A stretch of 64,000 nt of DNA from Deltaproteobacteria bacterium (GTDB lineage: Bacteria > JADJOY01). Position numbers and translations under genes: made by a program. Numbering within the stretch: position 1 is the first letter of the stretch; each line of letters begins with the position of its first letter. The DNA is taken from NCBI GenBank assembly GCA_016713535.1, contig JADJOY010000011.1, positions 1 through 64,000 of the forward strand. The letters run 5' to 3'. A model generated the notes under the pieces. The model was not told the DNA's origin. It made no database searches and saw only the letters and a list, made by a program, of their open reading frames with translations. Below are positions 10,002-18,412 of this stretch, in pieces.

Positions 10002-11594
10002 ATGTCGGTCGACAGCGGTCATCGCGTCCGTGCCGTGCTCGTGCTCGTCGTCGCGCTCACCGGATTCACGGTGCCGCGGGCGCGGGCGTCTCTCCTCTTC
10101 GATCGGCTGTCGCCGACGAACGGGACCAACACGGTGTCGGTGACCGTGACGCTGCAGGGGCAGCCCAACAGTCAGACCTCGCAGATCCTGGGCGCGAGCA
10201 CCATCGACGTCGACTACGACACCAGCAGCCACGAGCTACGGGTCGTCGACGCCGAGCTGCTCGGCTCGAACGTCACGTTCCAGCTCCCCAACGTCGAGCT
10301 CCAGGCCACGAACCTCCGCGTCAGCTTCGCGCCGGACATCGCTGTGGCGCCGAACCCGGTCGCGACCGTGAACGCCGGTAACGGCACGTTCACTGACCTC
10401 CAGGTGCCGGTGCGGTTCACCGGCACCGTGTCCGTGAACGGTGGCGCCTCGAGCGGCGCGGTCGGCGAGACCATCATCATCCTCGCCGGCACCTTCCACC
10501 TCGACCCCACGGACGGCTCGTTCGCGCTCACGAGCGTGTCGGGAGCCTACGGTCCGCTCACCCTCCAGCTCACCCAGAACGCGTCGGTGCAGATCAGCGG
10601 CACCACCGCGGTGAACTTCGCCGCGGACGCCCCGCTCGACGAGATTCCGGGTGCCGCGCGCGTCGGCGCCGACGTCATCCTGACCGGGCGCGGGCTCACC
10701 GCCGGCAGCTTGCTCAAGCTCTTCGTCGCGACCTCGAGCGGCACCGTCGACGTGCTGCCCAACGGGCTGGCGCCCAAGTCGGTGGCCGCGGACGGAACGT
10801 CGGGCACCTGGACGCTGCCCTGGCACTGGCCGGTGAACCCGCCCGACGACGTGCTGCTCGGGGCCGGCTTCGCGGCGGCGTCGGTGGTGCGCTCCGACCT
10901 CGGCTTCAGCGTCTCGAACTCGCAGGGAGTGGTGCTGCTCGGCAATCCGACCTTGAGCCCGCCGGTGCCGAGCATCACGGGGATCGGCGGTGTGCTCCTC
11001 AGCCCGACGAGCTCCGAGGAGAGCATCGCGACGGCCAACGTCGAGGGGCTGATCCAGCCGGGATCGGCGGCCACGATCCAGGGCGACGGGTTCGTGAACC
11101 CGGTCGTGAACATCTTCTCGGCGTCGGGGAACTGCGCGCCGCAAGGCGGGATCGTCCCGTCGAGCTCGTCGTCCACCAACCTCACCATCACGGTCCCCGC
11201 CGGGTGTCCGGTGGGGCCGGGGTCGCTGCAGGTCATCAACGCGAGCGGCGCCTTCCTGGGCTCGAACGCGGTGTCGATCCCGATCGGTGAGCAGATCACC
11301 GTGACGGGGGTGTCGGTGAACGGCTCGACCGTCACCGTGGACGGCTCCGGCTTCAACACGCTCACGGTCATCAACCTGTTCGCGTCGAGTGGCGGTCAGC
11401 TCGTCAACGCGGGCGGGCTCGACGGCGATGGCTCGCCCAAGATCCCGCTCACGATCGTCAGCTCGCAGCAGTTCACGTTCACCCGCCCGGGTGGGCTCTC
11501 CGCGGGAATGGCCTACGTCCAGGCCATCAACCCGCCCTTCATCCCCTTCACGAACTCGGGCTCGAGCCCGGCGGGAAGCTTCACCCTGCCGTGA
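10002..11594 (+). CDS. Secreted protein with C-terminal IPT/TIG-like module
   Basis: Exported protein of 530 residues with a clear signal peptide (AVLVLVVALTGFTVPRARA, cleavage before SLLF). GGAGG lies six bases before the ATG. The N-terminal 180 residues are beta-rich and unrecognised. From about residue 220 it has repeated Ig-like/IPT strands: VGADVILTGRGLTAGSLLKL, ATIQGDGFVNPVVNIFSASG and VTVDGSGFNTLTVINLFASS. The last 330 residues align by eye with the C-terminus of the NHL protein at 24775-28068, including the closing motif YVQAINPPFIPF. No catalytic motif is seen. It is followed after 32 bp by the GHL15-like lipoprotein, so it may present or bind the same polysaccharide. Confidence 0.75.
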   Translation: MSVDSGHRVRAVLVLVVALTGFTVPRARASLLFDRLSPTNGTNTVSVTVTLQGQPNSQTSQILGASTIDVDYDTSSHELRVVDAELLGSNVTFQLPNVELQATNLRVSFAPDIAVAPNPVATVNAGNGTFTDLQVPVRFTGTVSVNGGASSGAVGETIIILAGTFHLDPTDGSFALTSVSGAYGPLTLQLTQNASVQISGTTAVNFAADAPLDEIPGAARVGADVILTGRGLTAGSLLKLFVATSSGTVDVLPNGLAPKSVAADGTSGTWTLPWHWPVNPPDDVLLGAGFAAASVVRSDLGFSVSNSQGVVLLGNPTLSPPVPSITGIGGVLLSPTSSEESIATANVEGLIQPGSAATIQGDGFVNPVVNIFSASGNCAPQGGIVPSSSSSTNLTITVPAGCPVGPGSLQVINASGAFLGSNAVSIPIGEQITVTGVSVNGSTVTVDGSGFNTLTVINLFASSGGQLVNAGGLDGDGSPKIPLTIVSSQQFTFTRPGGLSAGMAYVQAINPPFIPFTNSGSSPAGSFTLP

Positions 11595-11626
11595 CGCTGC
11601 ACGCGCCACGAACCAGGAGGTCCTCG

Positions 11627-12892
11627 ATGGCCTCGTTCACCGGTCGCACGGTCCAGCGCTCGCGTGCGCCGCTACGCGGGCTTCTCTCGAGCTTCTTCGC
11701 GGTCGTGGTGTGCGGGTGCACCGTGCCGACGAGCGGTGACGTCGTCTACATCGACCCGCACGACCCCCTCGGCAGCTTCCGCACCGCGTTCAAGGGGACG
11801 ATCAACGACATGGCGGACGAAGCGCACTTCGTTGCGAGCTTCGACCTGCCGGTGGTGGTGAATCACGACCGCGTCGGGTTGGCGGAGATCCACGACATCA
11901 ACCCGTACGCCGTCGTGTACACGTACCACAAGATCGCGGGCCTCCATTTCCCCGACGCGGTGGCTCCCGCGGGCGATCCTGGCTGGACCGACGTCGACCG
12001 CGAGGGGCTGCTCTGGTACGGGCCGAGCGGCCAGCCGGCGACCAACACCCAGTTCGGCTGGGTCCACGTCGACATCCTCGACCCGGTGAAGCGCGCGGCG
12101 TGGGTGAGGATCCTCCTCGCCAACATCCAGGCGGACCTCGACGCCGGCTACGACGCCATCTTCCTCGACAACGCCGGGATCATCCACTCGGACCTCATCA
12201 CCGAGCTGCCCGCGGCCTACACGCCCGACGGCTACTACCGAGCCGCCGGCGAGGTCCTCGCGGCGGTGCGCGCCGCGCTGCCAGGCACGCCCATCGTCAT
12301 CAACTCGTACACGGGCGTCGCCGAGCCCGGGAACCGCGGGCTCGAGCTCCTCGACTACGCCGACGGCCTCTACTTCGAGGGCTTCAGCATGAAGGTGTCG
12401 GGGCTGCCGGCCACCGACGACGATCGCTACCAGCAGCAGCTCGACGACTTCAAGGCGGTGCTGGACATGGGTAAGGCGGCGATCGGCCTCGACTACGGCT
12501 CGCAGCACGACGTCGACCGGCGGCTCTTCTCGGTGGCGAGCCTGCTGATGGTCGTCGACACCCACGCCTACCATCAGTACGCCGCGACGGATGCCGGCTC
12601 CGACGTCCAGCAGTTCCCGGAGGACGTGCTCGACGTGGGCACGCCGGTCGGCAAGCGCCAGCACGTCGGCGTCGGGCTCTATCTGCGTGAGTTCACCGCC
12701 GGGACCGTCCTCACCAACCGATGGCCGACGCCTCCGCTTACGAGCTCGGAGCGGGACCGTGGAGCGCGTCGAGCTCTCCGGGCGGCGGCGGCGTATCCGA
12801 ACCCGGGCTCGCTGAGCTGGGTGCCGCTCGCCGGGACGTCGGTGCGCCTGAAGCCGGCGACGGCGGCGGTCGTCCGCCATCCGAGCGGCTGA
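11627..12892 (+). CDS. GHL15/GH114-like glycoside hydrolase lipoprotein (local indels near the C-terminus)
   Basis: Lipoprotein of about 421 residues with lipobox AVVVCGC and start ATG chosen for the AGGAGG at 11615-11620. The TIM-barrel domain shows GYDAIFLDNAGII (candidate catalytic Asp), VINSYTGVAEPGNRGLELL and LYFEGFSMKVSG, the same motif order as both domains of the protein at 1391-4314. The end (PNPGSLSWVPLAGTSVRL) matches the paralogues' C-terminal beta domain. Between 12716 and 12790 three single-base changes move through all frames: AYELGAGPW and ERVELSG are read only in other frames, and the original frame returns. This again suggests sequence errors. It is probably co-transcribed with the upstream IPT protein and the downstream GH5 gene. 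Confidence 0.75.
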   Translation: MASFTGRTVQRSRAPLRGLLSSFFAVVVCGCTVPTSGDVVYIDPHDPLGSFRTAFKGTINDMADEAHFVASFDLPVVVNHDRVGLAEIHDINPYAVVYTYHKIAGLHFPDAVAPAGDPGWTDVDREGLLWYGPSGQPATNTQFGWVHVDILDPVKRAAWVRILLANIQADLDAGYDAIFLDNAGIIHSDLITELPAAYTPDGYYRAAGEVLAAVRAALPGTPIVINSYTGVAEPGNRGLELLDYADGLYFEGFSMKVSGLPATDDDRYQQQLDDFKAVLDMGKAAIGLDYGSQHDVDRRLFSVASLLMVVDTHAYHQYAATDAGSDVQQFPEDVLDVGTPVGKRQHVGVGLYLREFTAGTVLTNRWPTPPLTSSERDRGARRALRAAAAYPNPGSLSWVPLAGTSVRLKPATAAVVRHPSG

Positions 12893-13063
12893 GCGCCGTC
12901 TGGGGCGCAGCCTGGCCGCTCCCCTGAGGACCGATCGCTCGCTGGGTCGGCGACGGAGCGCCGACGCTCGAGCCGAGGGAGCACGCCCGCTCGTCGGCCG
13001 CCAGGGTCGCGCGCACCGGGCTCGCGTTGCACCGCAGGAGGGCGAGCGCTATGCCGGCGCGGG

Positions 13064-14476
13064 ATGAGTCGCGTCGGTCCTCTCTGCCTGGCGCTCGCGT
13101 TGCTGGTGCTCGCGGCGTCGTGCGCCGGTGACGGCAGCGAGGCCTCGCCAGCACGGCCAGTCGGCTACCACCTGCGCGACGGCCTCCTCCGCGATCCCGC
13201 GGGCCGGGCACTGATCCTGCGCGGCATCAACATCCCCAACGACTACGACCAGCGCGGCGCGGAGAAAGAGATCCGTCCGCCGGCCGAGGTGTTCCGCCAC
13301 ATCGCCGACTCGGGCTTCGACGCCGTGCGGCTGGTGATCGAGTGGTACCAGGTCGAGGCCGAGCGCGGGGTCTACGACGAGGACTACCTCGAGCTCGTCC
13401 GCCAGCACGTCCAGTGGGCCGACGAGGCGGGACTCTACGTGTTCGTGGACATGCACCAGGACATGTTCGGGCGTGGGTTCGGCGGCGACGGCGCGCCGCT
13501 CTGGGCCTGCGACGCGTCCTTCTACGAGAGCTACGACCCGCTCCCCAGCTTCTTCTTCAACTACTTCTCGCCCCAGGTGCGCGCGTGCTTCCAGTCGTTC
13601 TGGACGACGCCCGAGCTGCGCCGCGCCCAAGAGGACGTGGCGCGGGCGGTGGCCGACCGCATCGAGGCCTACGAGCACGTCCTCGGCTTCGACCCGGTCA
13701 ACGAGCCGTCCTTCGGGACCGGCGCGATCTCGACCTTCGAGCGCGAGCTGCTGATGCCGTTCCACGCCGAGTTCGCGAGTCGCGTCGGCGAGGTGCTACC
13801 TGGGCGTGCCTTCTTCTTCGAGCCGACGCCGATGTTCTCGTTCGTCGGGGCCACGTCCTTCGCCGAGCCGGTGACCGGCTTCGTGGGCGTCTTCGCGCCG
13901 CACTACTACAACGTGAGCGTCGAGCTCGCGAAGCGCTGGGACGGCAACACGCGCCAGGTGAGGAACGTGGTCGGCGCGGCCGCCGACACCGCCGCGCGCC
14001 TCGGCGTGCCGTGGGTGTACGGCGAGATGGGCGGCGACAAGTCGACGCCCAACCTGGGCGACTACCTGCTGGCGCTCTACGGGGAGCTCGACGCGCGCAT
14101 GGCCGGCTCGTTCCTGTGGCTCTACGAGAAGGGCGAGAGCGGCTTCGGCCTGATCGACACCGCCACCAACGACTGGACGCCACACGCCCGCGCGTTCCTG
14201 CGGCCGGCTCCCGCCGCGGTGGCGGGCACGCCGCTCTCGTTCGAGTGGACGCCGTCGGCGCGGCGCTTCGTGATGACGTGGGAGGCCGACCCGGGAGCGG
14301 GCGAGACCGAGGTCATCCTGCCCGCGTGGGTGGCCGCCGCAGGCTTCGACGCGAGCCTCGACGGCCTGCCGATCACGCCCGCGCGCAACGCCGCGGGCAA
14401 CCGCCTGGTGCTCCGCGGACAGGCGCGCGGCCAGCACGTCTTCGAGCTGGTCACGCGCGGCGATTATCCGGGATAG
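13064..14476 (+). CDS. GH5 glycoside hydrolase, endoglycoceramidase-like lipoprotein
   Basis: Exported TIM-barrel hydrolase of 470 residues with a lipoprotein signal (LALLVLAASC). Motifs match GH5 endoglycoceramidase-type enzymes: ALILRGINIPNDYD at the first strand, VFVDMHQDMFGRGFGGDGAP, the acid/base Glu in GFDPVNEPS (about residue 210) and the nucleophile Glu in WVYGEMGGDKS (about residue 325). A beta-sandwich C-terminal domain follows from about residue 385. Endoglycoceramidases cleave the glycan from ceramide glycolipids; related GH5 members act on other beta-glycosides, so the substrate is inferred. It lies 171 bp after the GHL15 lipoprotein on the same strand, forming a secreted glycosidase cluster. 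Confidence 0.84.
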   Translation: MSRVGPLCLALALLVLAASCAGDGSEASPARPVGYHLRDGLLRDPAGRALILRGINIPNDYDQRGAEKEIRPPAEVFRHIADSGFDAVRLVIEWYQVEAERGVYDEDYLELVRQHVQWADEAGLYVFVDMHQDMFGRGFGGDGAPLWACDASFYESYDPLPSFFFNYFSPQVRACFQSFWTTPELRRAQEDVARAVADRIEAYEHVLGFDPVNEPSFGTGAISTFERELLMPFHAEFASRVGEVLPGRAFFFEPTPMFSFVGATSFAEPVTGFVGVFAPHYYNVSVELAKRWDGNTRQVRNVVGAAADTAARLGVPWVYGEMGGDKSTPNLGDYLLALYGELDARMAGSFLWLYEKGESGFGLIDTATNDWTPHARAFLRPAPAAVAGTPLSFEWTPSARRFVMTWEADPGAGETEVILPAWVAAAGFDASLDGLPITPARNAAGNRLVLRGQARGQHVFELVTRGDYPG

Positions 14477-14877
14477 GCCGTCGGGTGGGAGGCGGCGGAA
14501 GCCGGGCCGGCGACGGGGTGGAACCCCCGACCCGGCCGTCGGGCGGGTCGGTGACCAACGCTGCCCCCTGGGATTCATTCGGCGACCGGGATGGTCCCTC
14601 GGGAGCGCCTCGAACGGGCCCGATCCCTTCACCGCCTCCCTGTCGCACGCTGACGCGGGGGCGGCGGCGGAGCCACGCGGCGGTCCGTCTGTAAAGCACT
14701 TGCTCTACAAAATCGTAAAGCACATGCTTTACAGATTTTGTAAAGCTAAAGCTCCACAGAGCGATTTCCGCAGATTTCCGGCGAAAAAGCGCCACCAGGG
14801 GCCCATTTCAGGGCCCGTGGGGGCAGGTTTCCGGGGTCTGTGAGGGACAGAATCGGCGCGCGAAGCGGGGAGAAAAT
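14477..14877. repeat. Convergent intergenic region with AT-rich iteron-like repeats
   Basis: No gene is seen. Around 14691-14760 the sequence turns markedly AT-rich and carries GTAAAGC three times at 14691, 14715 and 14740, a 24-25 bp period. The first two units are similar over about 24 bases. The middle copy is a palindrome, GTAAAGCA-CA-TGCTTTAC (14715-14732). Further on, a GGGCCC-ATTTCA-GGGCCC hairpin (14799-14816) lies ahead of the minus-strand gene end. The pattern resembles protein-binding iterons or the end of a foreign element. No replication gene is nearby. Confidence 0.6.
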
Positions 14878-16617
14878 TCAGCGCCAATGGTCGACGAACA
14901 TCGGGCCGTGACCCTCGGGGCCACCGATCCTCCACGCGAGAACGGCGCGGTCGCGGGCGTCGAAGCCGAGGGCACAGACGCCGGGCGCGGCCGACTGCGG
15001 CGAGAGCTCCTCCTCCGGGCCCCACGCGGCGCCGGGTTCGCGGCGGAGCCAGGTCAAGCGGCCGAACCGGTGGGTGTCGCAGGCGATGGCGGCCGCTCGC
15101 CCGCCGCTGTCCACCGCGACCAGATCCGTCGGCATCGTGGTCGACAGCTCGGTGCGGGTGGGTCCGCTCGCCTGCCAGCTCGCGGCGCGCGAGTCGTACA
15201 CGTCGGAGTCGAAGTAGAAGCCGCCGTCGTTCCACAGCGCGAGGGCGTCGCCGTGCGAGTCCATCGCCACGCCGAAGTGGCCGTCGCGGCCGTGGAAGAA
15301 GGGCGCGCTCCAGGTGCGGGCGGCGGAGTCGTAGCGCGCGGTCCAGAGCCCCGAGTAGTCCTCGCCGTCCAGCTCGGACCACGCGACGATCGCGTTGCCG
15401 GCGCGGTCGATGGCGAGGTGCGGCTCGGCGGGCGACGCCGAGCCGCCGGTGGGGAGCAGATCCGTGAGGCCCGAGACGCGAACCGGGGCACCCCACGAGC
15501 CGGTGGCCGGGTCGTAGCGCAGCGCCTCGGCGATGAGCGCGAGCCCCGCGGACGCATCTTCCGGGTCCACGGGGACGCCGCGCCGCCACGACGCGATCGC
15601 GTGACCGCTGGCGTTCGCCGCGAGGCGGACCTCCGAATTGCCGGGGACGCGAAGCGTCGGCGCCCACACGCCGAGAGCCGCGTCGAAGCGTGCGATCGCC
15701 ACGCCCTGATCCGTCCACGCCGCGAGGACGTCGCCGAGGCCGTCCATCGCGAGCACCGCGTTCGACGCGTGAGGAGCCGACGACTCGACCAGCGTCGTCG
15801 CGCGCTCCCACTCACCGCCGCGTCGCGCCGCGAGGACGAAGAGAGCGCCCTGCCGGTCCTGGCTCGGTCCCACGAGCACGTAGCCCGTGCCGTCGCCGCC
15901 GAGGGCGGCACCGGCCGGGATCGAGCCGGACCGGGCCGCTGGATCGATCACCGGCGCCTGCGCCGACCAGGTCTCCGTCGCGGCGTCGTAGCGGCTGAAC
16001 CACGCCGCGGCGGCCGGTACTGCGGCCGAGAGCACGTCGCTCCACACCAGCAACGCATCGCCGTGGGAGGTGACGGAGAGAAAAGGCCCTGCGGACCTCG
16101 TGGCGTCGAGCACGACGGGATCGGCGCCCACCTTCGCCGCGCCGGCGAGGCGCCCATCGCGGGTCTCGAGCTCGATCGGGTCGACGGGCTCGAGCGGGTT
16201 GCCGGCTCGATCGCGAACCGCGCTCGTCACGTCCACCCGATAGCGGGCGCGGAGTGCCAGCCCCGGATCGGCGGCGAACGTCACGGTGTAGGTAGCTGCG
16301 TCGTAGGTGAGGGCGCCGGCGACCGGCTCGAGGAGGACGTCGTCCCACCCGCGAGCCAACGACGGCACCCGCCGACGGACCGTGATCGTGTCCGGCGTGA
16401 CGGATTCGCGCGCGAGAGCCTCGCTGAACCTCAGGACGAGGTGCGCCTCGACGTCGACCTCCGTCGCCCCGGGCGCAGGCGTCGCCGCGACGAGCGACGG
16501 CGGCACGAGATCGGCCGCGCCGCCGCCACCACAGGCGAGCGGCGCGAGCGCGAGCACCGAGGCCACGGCGAGGGCGTGGCGACTCGACGCGCGACAGGCC
16601 TCACGGATTGGATTCAT
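14878..16617 (-). CDS. Lipoprotein with Big_5 Ig-like domain and beta-propeller
   Basis: Exported lipoprotein of 579 residues. The start is ATG 16617, giving a signal peptide with lipobox LALAPLAC. Residues of about 35-150 form an SbsA-like Big_5 domain (PSLVAATPAPGATEVDVEAH and VDVTSAVRDRAGNPL). The remainder has repeated propeller strands with DGLGDVLAAWTDQGVAIARF-type units and W-x-x-x-x-x-D spacing. No enzyme motif is visible. An upstream in-frame start would run into the tRNA-Leu gene, which ends only 20 bp before this ATG, so the mRNA leader is probably produced by tRNA processing. Function unknown; style is shared with the propeller at 8327-9577. Confidence 0.75.
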   Translation of the reverse strand: MNPIREACRASSRHALAVASVLALAPLACGGGGAADLVPPSLVAATPAPGATEVDVEAHLVLRFSEALARESVTPDTITVRRRVPSLARGWDDVLLEPVAGALTYDAATYTVTFAADPGLALRARYRVDVTSAVRDRAGNPLEPVDPIELETRDGRLAGAAKVGADPVVLDATRSAGPFLSVTSHGDALLVWSDVLSAAVPAAAAWFSRYDAATETWSAQAPVIDPAARSGSIPAGAALGGDGTGYVLVGPSQDRQGALFVLAARRGGEWERATTLVESSAPHASNAVLAMDGLGDVLAAWTDQGVAIARFDAALGVWAPTLRVPGNSEVRLAANASGHAIASWRRGVPVDPEDASAGLALIAEALRYDPATGSWGAPVRVSGLTDLLPTGGSASPAEPHLAIDRAGNAIVAWSELDGEDYSGLWTARYDSAARTWSAPFFHGRDGHFGVAMDSHGDALALWNDGGFYFDSDVYDSRAASWQASGPTRTELSTTMPTDLVAVDSGGRAAAIACDTHRFGRLTWLRREPGAAWGPEEELSPQSAAPGVCALGFDARDRAVLAWRIGGPEGHGPMFVDHWR

Positions 16618-16637
16618 GGCCGACCCTGCGCCGAGGG

Positions 16638-16720
16638 TGCCCGGGGTGGGACTCGAACCCACACGGAGATTGCTCCCGGGGATTTTAAGTCCCCTGCGTC
16701 TGCCATTCCGCCACCCGGGC
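16638..16720 (-). tRNA. tRNA-Leu (anticodon UAA)
   Basis: The reverse complement folds as a class II tRNA. The 7-bp acceptor stem is GCCCGGG/CCCGGGC. The anticodon stem GGGGA/TCCCC encloses loop CTTAAAA with anticodon TAA. A long variable arm (GGGAGCAATCTCCG) and T arm GTGGG-TTCGAGT-CCCAC follow. The discriminator is A and CCA is not encoded (CCC follows). The long variable arm and UAA anticodon identify leucine. The lipoprotein gene starts 20 bp downstream. Confidence 0.95.
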
Positions 16721-17221
16721 CGAGTTGGACTCTACCGCGCGAAGCGATCGGAATCAGAGGGTGTGTCGGCACGAATCGGCCTCTGTCTCGAGGTGTCCGA
16801 AACCGGCAATCAGGGCGACTGTCATAAAACTGTGATGCTTCGCGGCTTCCTCTCGGCCTCACGACCCACCCGGGGAGGGCCTCCACGCCGACGCGACGGG
16901 GGCGCATGCGATCGAGTCCAGGGTGTGGCCCGCTACGCTGCGGGTGGCACGCACGTTCGTCTCATGTATGAGCGAAGTCCGCCCGTGCCTCGGCGAGGAC
17001 GCGGTGAGCGCGCGGGTAACGCCTGACGAACTCGTCTCGCGAGAAGCCGCAGCCGTTGAGCGCGTTCGGTTTGGTTGAATACCAAAATAGGGTGGAATCC
17101 GAAAAGCCTGCGCTGTGGCGGCTTCCACCGCCCGATGGGCGCGCCGGGTTCCATCTTTCGATCCGCTCCTCACGTTCGTCTATCTCTTGACCATGAGAAT
17201 TGTCATGGTCAAGATAGATGG
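16721..17221. other. Intergenic region upstream of the AbiE-like pair, with palindromes
   Basis: No convincing gene. It is less GC-rich than the surroundings near 17070-17110 and 17180-17220. The 11-mer CACGTTCGTCT occurs at 16962 and 17171, each time followed by an inverted repeat: CTCAT-GT-ATGAG after the first and the long palindrome 17179-17218 after the second. A minus-strand ORF here (about 97 codons from 17255) has an odd leucine run at its start and is not accepted. Confidence 0.5.
17179..17218. promoter_or_regulatory. AT-rich inverted repeat, candidate operator of the AbiE-like module
   Basis: The arms at 17179-17196 and 17203-17218 pair over 16 bases (core TTGACCATGA/TCATGGTCAA, then TCTATC/GATAGA) with a 2-base bulge and a 6-base loop. 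It ends three bases before the chosen GTG of the first gene. AbiEi-type antitoxins bind inverted repeats in their own promoters, so autoregulation is a fair inference. No binding is shown here. Confidence 0.55.
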
Positions 17222-18412
17222 GTGAATGCCACCGAAGAAGCAACAGAAGAAGCAACAGAAGCCGGCGCGGACCACCTCTTCGCGACGGTCGAGGCCCTGC
17301 TCACGAGGCTCGGCCTCCGCGTAGGCAGGGCGACCGACGCGACCCGGTCGAGAAGCAGTCGCGACCTGGACCTCCTGGGCCACCTCGACGATGGGCGCTC
17401 GTTCGTCGTCGTGGTCAAACGGCTGGGCACCGTGCGCCATGAGGATCTCGTCGGTCGGCTGGCCGTTGCGCTCCTGCAAGCGCGCGAGCACTCCGGGGTG
17501 ACCGGCGCGATTCCCTTGGTTCTGGTCGCGCTCCCTCAGCTGACATCGTCCGCCGTGAGCTCGGCGACCGCCTTCATGAACCGCCATGCGCCCGAAGTGC
17601 AGTGGGGGCTCGTGTCGTTCGAGCACGGTGCCTACATCCATGCACCCCGCCTCGGTGTCGAGTATTCGGACTACCAGCGCGCGCGGCGTCACCGCGGTAC
17701 GCCGGGACCCCGAGCGGGGCAACGGCTCTTCACCGACCTCAATTGCTGGATGCTCAAGGTGCTGCTGCTCCGCGATGTGGAGCCCAACTGGTGGGCCGGT
17801 CCGGCCGCGTCCGTGTCGTCGATTCCTGCGCTTGCGCAGGCCGCGAACGTGTCGATGCCGCACGCCTATCGCTTCGCCCAGACCTTTCAGCGGGCTGATT
17901 TTCTCCGCGTCACGCCCGACGGACTGACCGTCGTCAGGCGCGAGCCGTTGCTGCGCGCGTGGATGGAGCATCACCGGCTGCAACCACGCACCGTGATGAG
18001 CGCGCGATGGACCTTCGGGCGGCCAGCCTCTCTGAGCGATGCGTTCCCGGTTGCGAATGCGGGGGAAGGGCTGCTTCCGCCGCGCATCGCGGTCGCGGGT
18101 TTCGAGGCGTGTCGCGCTCACGGAGTCCTGCACACGACCGTGCCCGGACTCGAAGTGCACGTGGAAGCGTCGTCGGCCAAGGCGACCTTCGGCCGTGATC
18201 TCGAGCCGTGTGCCACCCGCGATGCGGACGTCACCCTGATCGTGTCGAGGCAGGTGCAGTCGGTGTTTCGCGGCGCCGTCGTGCGCAACGACGTGCGCTA
18301 CGTCGACATCCTGCAGGCGGCGTTGGACGTATCCGTGCATCCGGCCCGCGGTGCCGAACAGGCCGAATACGTCCTGGGAGACGTGCTGGGGTGGTTCGGC
18401 CGTGACGGGTGA
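17222..18412 (+). CDS. AbiEi-like winged-helix antitoxin/regulator with nuclease-like N-terminus
   Basis: Cytoplasmic protein of 396 residues. Residues of about 15-150 look like an alpha/beta nuclease-like fold: RDLDLLGHLDDGRSFVVVVK has the D...x-x-K spacing of PD-(D/E)xK proteins but lacks the middle Glu. Around residues 190-260 is a winged helix (SIPALAQAANVSMPHAYRFA then LRVTPDGLTVV). The C-terminal part, with LPPRIAVAGFEACRAHGVL and DILQAALDVSVHPARG, resembles AbiEi C-terminal domains. Start GTG 17222 follows the palindrome at once; ATG 17135 is an alternative that would place the palindrome inside the gene. It overlaps the nucleotidyltransferase gene by 11 bp, as expected for a toxin-antitoxin pair. 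Family assignment is by motif and context. Confidence 0.65.
   Translation: MNATEEATEEATEAGADHLFATVEALLTRLGLRVGRATDATRSRSSRDLDLLGHLDDGRSFVVVVKRLGTVRHEDLVGRLAVALLQAREHSGVTGAIPLVLVALPQLTSSAVSSATAFMNRHAPEVQWGLVSFEHGAYIHAPRLGVEYSDYQRARRHRGTPGPRAGQRLFTDLNCWMLKVLLLRDVEPNWWAGPAASVSSIPALAQAANVSMPHAYRFAQTFQRADFLRVTPDGLTVVRREPLLRAWMEHHRLQPRTVMSARWTFGRPASLSDAFPVANAGEGLLPPRIAVAGFEACRAHGVLHTTVPGLEVHVEASSAKATFGRDLEPCATRDADVTLIVSRQVQSVFRGAVVRNDVRYVDILQAALDVSVHPARGAEQAEYVLGDVLGWFGRDG

Noticed and set aside
16962-17255. Minus-strand ORF of 97 codons upstream of the AbiE-like pair
   Set aside because: Starts with a run of Leu that is the antisense of the GAAGAAGCAACA repeat, and covers the palindrome; no support for translation.
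18301-18401. Start of the nucleotidyltransferase at the upstream ATG 18351
   Set aside because: It would give a longer overlap (62 bp) with a non-conserved N-terminus; GTG 18402 fits a short-overlap coupled pair.
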